From an uncultured Dokdonia sp. (GTDB lineage: Bacteria > Bacteroidota > Bacteroidia > Flavobacteriales > Flavobacteriaceae), in NCBI GenBank assembly GCA_913060645.1, contig CAJXSW010000022.1:1-34793 (forward strand): a DNA stretch of 34,793 nucleotides, in the 5' to 3' direction. The translations under genes were made by a program, and so were the position numbers. Of this stretch, positions 31,456-34,793 are shown in pieces; position 1 is the first letter of the stretch; each line of letters starts with the position of its first letter. The notes below the pieces were generated by a model, which worked only from the letters and a program-made list of their open reading frames with translations, searched no databases and was not told the DNA's origin.

Positions 31456-32550
31456 CTATAAATTGTTTAAATACTCTTTTAAGGTTTGCCCTCTCTGTAT
31501 TTTACCTGTAGCCGTACGCTGAAAGGAGGTTAATGAAACCGCAAGTTTAGGTAGTTCAAAAGACCCAAAAGCCGATATATCTGTAATATGCTCCTTTATA
31601 AAAAGAGGTTCTTCTTGCTCTACAAATAACGTTAATCGCTCGCCAAGCAGTTCATGTGGAACTCCGGCTACAAAATATGGAACATGGATAAATGGCGCCA
31701 ACTTTGCCTCTATCTGTTCTGGAAACAATTTTACTCCACCGCTATTAATTACATTATCAATGCGACCTAGCCAGATGAACTTCTTATACGTTATGAGCTC
31801 TACAAGATCATTTGTAATCACGGGATCCGTGCTCACCTTAGGAGCTTTTATTACAAGACAATCCCTATTATCGATTTCGACTGTAACTTTGTCAAGTACT
31901 TTAAAAGGGATGATTCCTTCTTTATTTTTTTTTGGATTGACTCTTCTTGCTGCAATGTGAGTTACAGTTTCTGTCATTCCATAGGTTTCATAAACCTTGG
32001 TTTTAAGTCCTTGTAATCTTAATGACAGTGCTGGTGATATCGCTCCTCCTCCTACAATAAGCTTTGAAAGTAAGTGTAATCGCGATAAGGAATTATCAAG
32101 CTGAAAAGGCGTCATCGCACAAAAGTCATACGTTCTATAAACAGCATCCAGCGGGTTTGATTTTGGCTGCGCCATATCAATACGCCATCCTAATGTCATT
32201 GCTCTTACAAGCATCATTTTTCCAGCAATGTAATGTGCAGGAAGACAAAGCAATGCCGTTGTTTTTTCAAATACATCAAAGTGCTTTGCAGTTGCTTTTG
32301 CACTATTGATCATATGCTCTTTGTTTATCTTAATAGGCTTAGGTGTTCCCGTAGACCCAGATGTATGTACCGTCACATACTTCTTAGCATCTAGCCACTC
32401 TATAATAAACTCACCTACAGATTCCTCATAAGGTTCACCTTCTTTAATAAAGGTATGCGCTTGCTCCTTTAATGAAGCAATGGTAAATGAAGCACCATTA
32501 AGTTTAAATTTAGGGTGTAAGCGCGTGTATTTTTCAGCAAGCTCCGTCAT
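31456..32550 (-). CDS. menE: o-Succinylbenzoate-CoA ligase (AMP-forming)
   Basis: Acyl-adenylate-forming enzyme activating o-succinylbenzoate to its CoA ester in menaquinone synthesis. The 364-residue protein shows VHTSGSTGTPKPIKI (about 60-74, ATP-binding P-loop), YETYGMTET (A5), the WLGRIDNVINSGG hinge (A8) and the A10 lysine in TATGKIQRG. It is shorter than MenE of Firmicutes or enterobacteria because the N-terminal region before the P-loop is reduced, a form I have seen in Bacteroidota and consider normal. Assignment to MenE rather than a generic acyl-CoA synthetase rests on menC two genes upstream on the same strand. It ends 8 nt before a perfect palindrome. Confidence 0.88.
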   Translation of the reverse strand: MTELAEKYTRLHPKFKLNGASFTIASLKEQAHTFIKEGEPYEESVGEFIIEWLDAKKYVTVHTSGSTGTPKPIKINKEHMINSAKATAKHFDVFEKTTALLCLPAHYIAGKMMLVRAMTLGWRIDMAQPKSNPLDAVYRTYDFCAMTPFQLDNSLSRLHLLSKLIVGGGAISPALSLRLQGLKTKVYETYGMTETVTHIAARRVNPKKNKEGIIPFKVLDKVTVEIDNRDCLVIKAPKVSTDPVITNDLVELITYKKFIWLGRIDNVINSGGVKLFPEQIEAKLAPFIHVPYFVAGVPHELLGERLTLFVEQEEPLFIKEHITDISAFGSFELPKLAVSLTSFQRTATGKIQRGQTLKEYLNNL

Positions 32551-32621
32551 ATCATTTAAATATACGGGTTCCTTGTAAGATTAATATTAAGCAAATGTAA
32601 AATGTAAGTCTGCTCAACTAT

Positions 32622-33560
32622 TTAAGCGCCAGCAAGAGGCTTTACACTTCCTGTGAGTTTCTGTTTCCAGTTAGACCATTTATATTTTCTAGCAAAAATA
32701 TACATGAGAATAGGTAGTATAATAAATATAGGAACAATCTGCCCTATAGCCGAAGGCTCTGCCACATCACGAAAGATAGAATTAGTTTGTAATGCACTCC
32801 AATCTGAAGTTACGAGCAGTGCAATAAACATATTATTTGCCGCATGAAAGCCTAGAGCAAGCTCCATTCCATCATCCATAAGCGTTATAATCCCGAGAAA
32901 GAAACCTAAACCTATGTAGACCGATAGTATGCTGTATCCAAGCTTTTCTATTTCAGGATTAAGCGCGTGCATGAGTCCAAAAATAAGTGAAGTAATAATA
33001 AGAGGCACGAGCTTATTACCAGCAGCAACTCCTATCCCCTGCATTAAATATCCTCTAAAAAGAAATTCCTCAAAAGAAGTTTGTAAGGGTAGTAGTATTA
33101 ATGTGATGGCTAGAAGCCCTAGAAAAGGCATAAGATTAAAATTCCACACAAGATCTTCTGGAGCAAAATAGTATGCTACAAGTGTGGATACTATAGAAAA
33201 CGCACCCCAAATAGCAAAAGCAAAGAAAAAACGAGACCAATCTATTTTTTTTCTAGCGGTTACTAGCTTTGTAAATCGCTGCTTATGTAGATACTTAACA
33301 ACAACAACGAGTCCAAGTAAACCCCCTAAAAAGGTGCAAAGTGCAAGTACTAAGTAAAAATTACTTTCCCCTTCAAAAAGCGGAAAAAAATTCTCTTCTC
33401 CTGCTTCTAGAAAAGTATTTATATCACCAGCTCTCATCCACGAGCCTACCATTAATGGAATTGCTCCTAAAATTTGCCAGCCTAAAATAAATATAATCAA
33501 GAAACCTATTATATACCTCCAACCCTCATATAAACTCTTATACGCCTGCTCAATATACAT
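32622..33560 (-). CDS. CPBP family intramembrane glutamic endopeptidase-like protein
   Basis: A 312-residue polytopic membrane protein with about eight helices. The three CPBP (Rce1/Abi) motifs are present: EEFLFRGYL (EExxxR), FGLMHALNP (FxxxH) and GFHAANNMF (HxxxN). The proteolytic glutamate and histidines all appear intact. The family includes prenyl-protein proteases and many bacterial proteins of unknown substrate. It lies between menC (3 nt upstream, likely coupled) and menE on the same strand, so it is co-expressed with quinone-precursor enzymes. Whether it has any link to the isoprenoid tail or is just a passenger cannot be told from this window. Confidence 0.9.
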   Translation of the reverse strand: MYIEQAYKSLYEGWRYIIGFLIIFILGWQILGAIPLMVGSWMRAGDINTFLEAGEENFFPLFEGESNFYLVLALCTFLGGLLGLVVVVKYLHKQRFTKLVTARKKIDWSRFFFAFAIWGAFSIVSTLVAYYFAPEDLVWNFNLMPFLGLLAITLILLPLQTSFEEFLFRGYLMQGIGVAAGNKLVPLIITSLIFGLMHALNPEIEKLGYSILSVYIGLGFFLGIITLMDDGMELALGFHAANNMFIALLVTSDWSALQTNSIFRDVAEPSAIGQIVPIFIILPILMYIFARKYKWSNWKQKLTGSVKPLAGA

Positions 33561-33563
33561 ATG

Positions 33564-34598
33564 TTATAATTTAAAATTCCAGTGCTTATTATTATCCGTT
33601 CTTAAAGTTCCATTCACTACTTCTAGTGGTGAAGATATATTATTTGTAAAAAGGCTCCCCGTACCTAGTCCTTGAGGCCCTTTTGCTCCTAATTCATGGG
33701 TCCATTGTGCGATAGCATTAAGACCAATATTACTTTCTAATGCAGAGGTTATCCACCATGCAATCCCTAATGAATCTGCTACGTCAATCCACTCTTGACT
33801 TCCTTTAAAACCTCCAATAAAGCTAGGCTTTAAAATAATATATTGTGGTTTTATAGTTTCAAGCAGCTTGCGTTTTGAAGGGAGATCTGTCACTCCTATA
33901 AGTTCTTCATCTAGCGCTATTGGTGTAGGTGTACTCGCACATAATGATGCCATTGCCTCCCACTGTTTTGTAGCAATGGGTTGTTCTATAGAGTGAATAT
34001 CTAGCTCGGCTAGTTGGAATAGGACTTCTTTTGCTTTCGCGAAAGCAAAACCACCATTTGCATCTACCCGCAAGGTAAGCTGCTCATTATTGTAACTCTT
34101 TCTTATAGAGGATAGAATCGCCATTTCGTCTTTAAAGTCAATGGCTCCTATCTTCATTTTTATACAATCAAAACCTTGCTCAAGCTTTTCTGCTACCTGC
34201 GCTCTCATAAAATCTTCATCTCCCATCCATATCAAGCCATTGATTTCTATAGCAGAGGTTCCTTCTGTAAAGGTAGATGGAAATAAAACATAGGGATGAT
34301 TAGATTTAAGTGATAAAAACGCCATCTCAATACCCGCTTGTATACTTGGATAGGCTATTAGTTGTTCCCAAAGAGCTTGAGGTCCTTTAGTTATATTACT
34401 ACATGCCCATTCCAGCTTCTGCTCATAATCTGGCACATCATCATAACTAAGGCCTCTAAGGATTCCACATTCTCCTACACCCATCTTCCCATTATCATCA
34501 ATGATAATATACCACGTCTCTTTTGTACGTAAGACACCTCGTGAAGTACCGCTGGGGCTCTTGAACTCTAATATGTGCTTTTTATAATGTGCTTTCAA
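33564..34598 (-). CDS. menC: o-Succinylbenzoate synthase
   Basis: Enolase-superfamily enzyme (344 residues) that dehydrates SHCHC to o-succinylbenzoate in menaquinone synthesis. Catalytic KxK is K147/K149 (CIKMKIG), metal ligands are D179 (RVDANGG), E205 (SIEQP) and D230 (ALDEE), and the opposing lysine is K257 (IILKPSFIGG). The N-terminal capping part FKSPSGTSRGVLRTKETWYIII is typical of the OSBS branch in Bacteroidota. The start is a TTG at 34598: a TAG lies seven codons upstream and no ATG is available, and the family N-terminus begins here. A perfect palindrome (34029-34050) is embedded right after D179-A-N-G-G and reads FAFAKAK (184-190). It heads menC-CPBP-menE. Confidence 0.93.
   Translation of the reverse strand: MKAHYKKHILEFKSPSGTSRGVLRTKETWYIIIDDNGKMGVGECGILRGLSYDDVPDYEQKLEWACSNITKGPQALWEQLIAYPSIQAGIEMAFLSLKSNHPYVLFPSTFTEGTSAIEINGLIWMGDEDFMRAQVAEKLEQGFDCIKMKIGAIDFKDEMAILSSIRKSYNNEQLTLRVDANGGFAFAKAKEVLFQLAELDIHSIEQPIATKQWEAMASLCASTPTPIALDEELIGVTDLPSKRKLLETIKPQYIILKPSFIGGFKGSQEWIDVADSLGIAWWITSALESNIGLNAIAQWTHELGAKGPQGLGTGSLFTNNISSPLEVVNGTLRTDNNKHWNFKL
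34029..34050. repeat. TTTCGCGAAA-family palindrome inside menC
   Basis: A perfect 22-bp palindrome (TTTTGCTTTCG plus its mirror) within menC, four residues past metal ligand Asp179. Flanks are TTTT/AAAA instead of TTAC/GTAA, which preserves the reading frame as FAFAKAK. Confidence 0.95.
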
Positions 34599-34655
34599 TA
34601 CGATTTTATTGGTCTAGTAAAAGTACTTAATCATGTGCATAAAACATCTACAGAA

Positions 34656-34743
34656 ATGAATTCTCAATATGATTTATTACATATATTTTCTTCAAGAAGT
34701 AAGCGGTTCATCCCCTATTTATTACCTTATATCTATGTTTTTT
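34656..34743 (+). CDS. Possible 5' fragment of a divergent gene, cut by the contig end
   Basis: An ATG at 34656 opens a frame of 29 residues (starting MNSQYDLLHIF, ending in a hydrophobic YLLPYIYVF) that continues into adapter at 34744. It diverges from menC with a 57-nt gap. It may be the true start of a membrane protein, but it is too short to identify and could be chance. Any annotation that includes residues SYTHLTLPT after it is reading adapter. Confidence 0.3.
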
Positions 34744-34793
34744 CTGTCTCTTATACACATCTGACGCTGCCGACGAAGAGGATAGTGTAGATC
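34744..34793 (+). other. Nextera adapter with i5 index (not genomic)
   Basis: 34744-34762 is the reverse complement of the mosaic end, 34763-34776 is GACGCTGCCGACGA (read-1 adapter), 34777-34784 is AGAGGATA (reverse complement of index TATCCTCT, which I recall as S503/N503), and 34785-34793 is GTGTAGATC, the start of the P5 flow-cell sequence. This is read-2 read-through on a short insert. Confidence 0.98.

Noticed and set aside
22-34598. The two enolase-superfamily genes at the two contig ends as copies of one gene or a circular junction
   Set aside because: They share only superfamily motifs; one has the DxD epimerase motif and the other OSBS features, and the ends are adapter rather than overlapping sequence.
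34575-34790. A 71-residue plus-strand open frame at the right end
   Set aside because: Its last 15 residues are adapter, and its first part overlaps menC antisense; only the fragment from the ATG at 34656 could be real.

Overview
The window looks like chromosomal DNA of a marine Flavobacteriaceae bacterium (Bacteroidota). The evidence is AT-rich DNA, a type IX secretion gene (porQ), menaquinone genes, promoter-like TAnnTTTG boxes, many small Sec or lipoprotein products starting MKK, and a dispersed palindrome with core TTTCGCGAAA. A Dokdonia-like genus is my guess, not something the sequence proves. Both ends are not genomic: positions 1-21 and 34744-34793 are Illumina Nextera adapter, so the contig stops at untrimmed reads.

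Layout. 22-780 is the 3' part of a dipeptide epimerase gene. 810-2896 (minus) reads cmk, then three tightly packed small membrane/lipoprotein genes of unknown role. 3148-6776 (minus) holds porQ and lon. 7091-10058 (plus) is an envelope-stress type module: ECF sigma factor, overlapping membrane anti-sigma-like protein, and two secreted beta-solenoid proteins. A third secreted protein of the same type converges on it at 10139-10975. 11073-14948 (minus) carries a lipoprotein with three four-cysteine repeats, mscL, an Atg22/UMF1-like MFS transporter and an M48 metallopeptidase lipoprotein. 14988-22337 (minus) is a glycogen cluster in the order glgA-glgC-glgB-GH31 glucosidase. 22633-26423 (plus) has two tandem msrB genes (one exported, one cytosolic), lipoamide dehydrogenase and an exported nucleotide pyrophosphatase/phosphodiesterase. 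26453-28613 has aroQ, an outer-membrane beta-barrel gene and xerD. 28651-31317 (minus) has an exported M24 peptidase, a small Lys-rich exported protein and a von Willebrand A-like protein with an eroded metal site. 31456-34598 (minus) is menC, a CPBP membrane protease and menE, two steps of menaquinone synthesis.

The most unusual material is non-coding. A palindrome family (seven copies with perfect TTTCGCGAAA core, plus degenerate relatives) sits within about 17 nt of several stop codons and is also embedded in frame in three genes (glgA, menC and a GIN-domain gene). A second, larger element of two imperfect repeat units with pairable CCCGC/GCGGG ends occurs twice (3031-3096 and 17551-17623). 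A perfect 15-bp inverted repeat lies in the glgA/msrB divergent promoter region, and an identical 18-nt sequence flanks lon on both sides. At least eight strong intrinsic terminators mark transcription-unit ends. No tRNA, rRNA, CRISPR array, IS element or prophage was seen.
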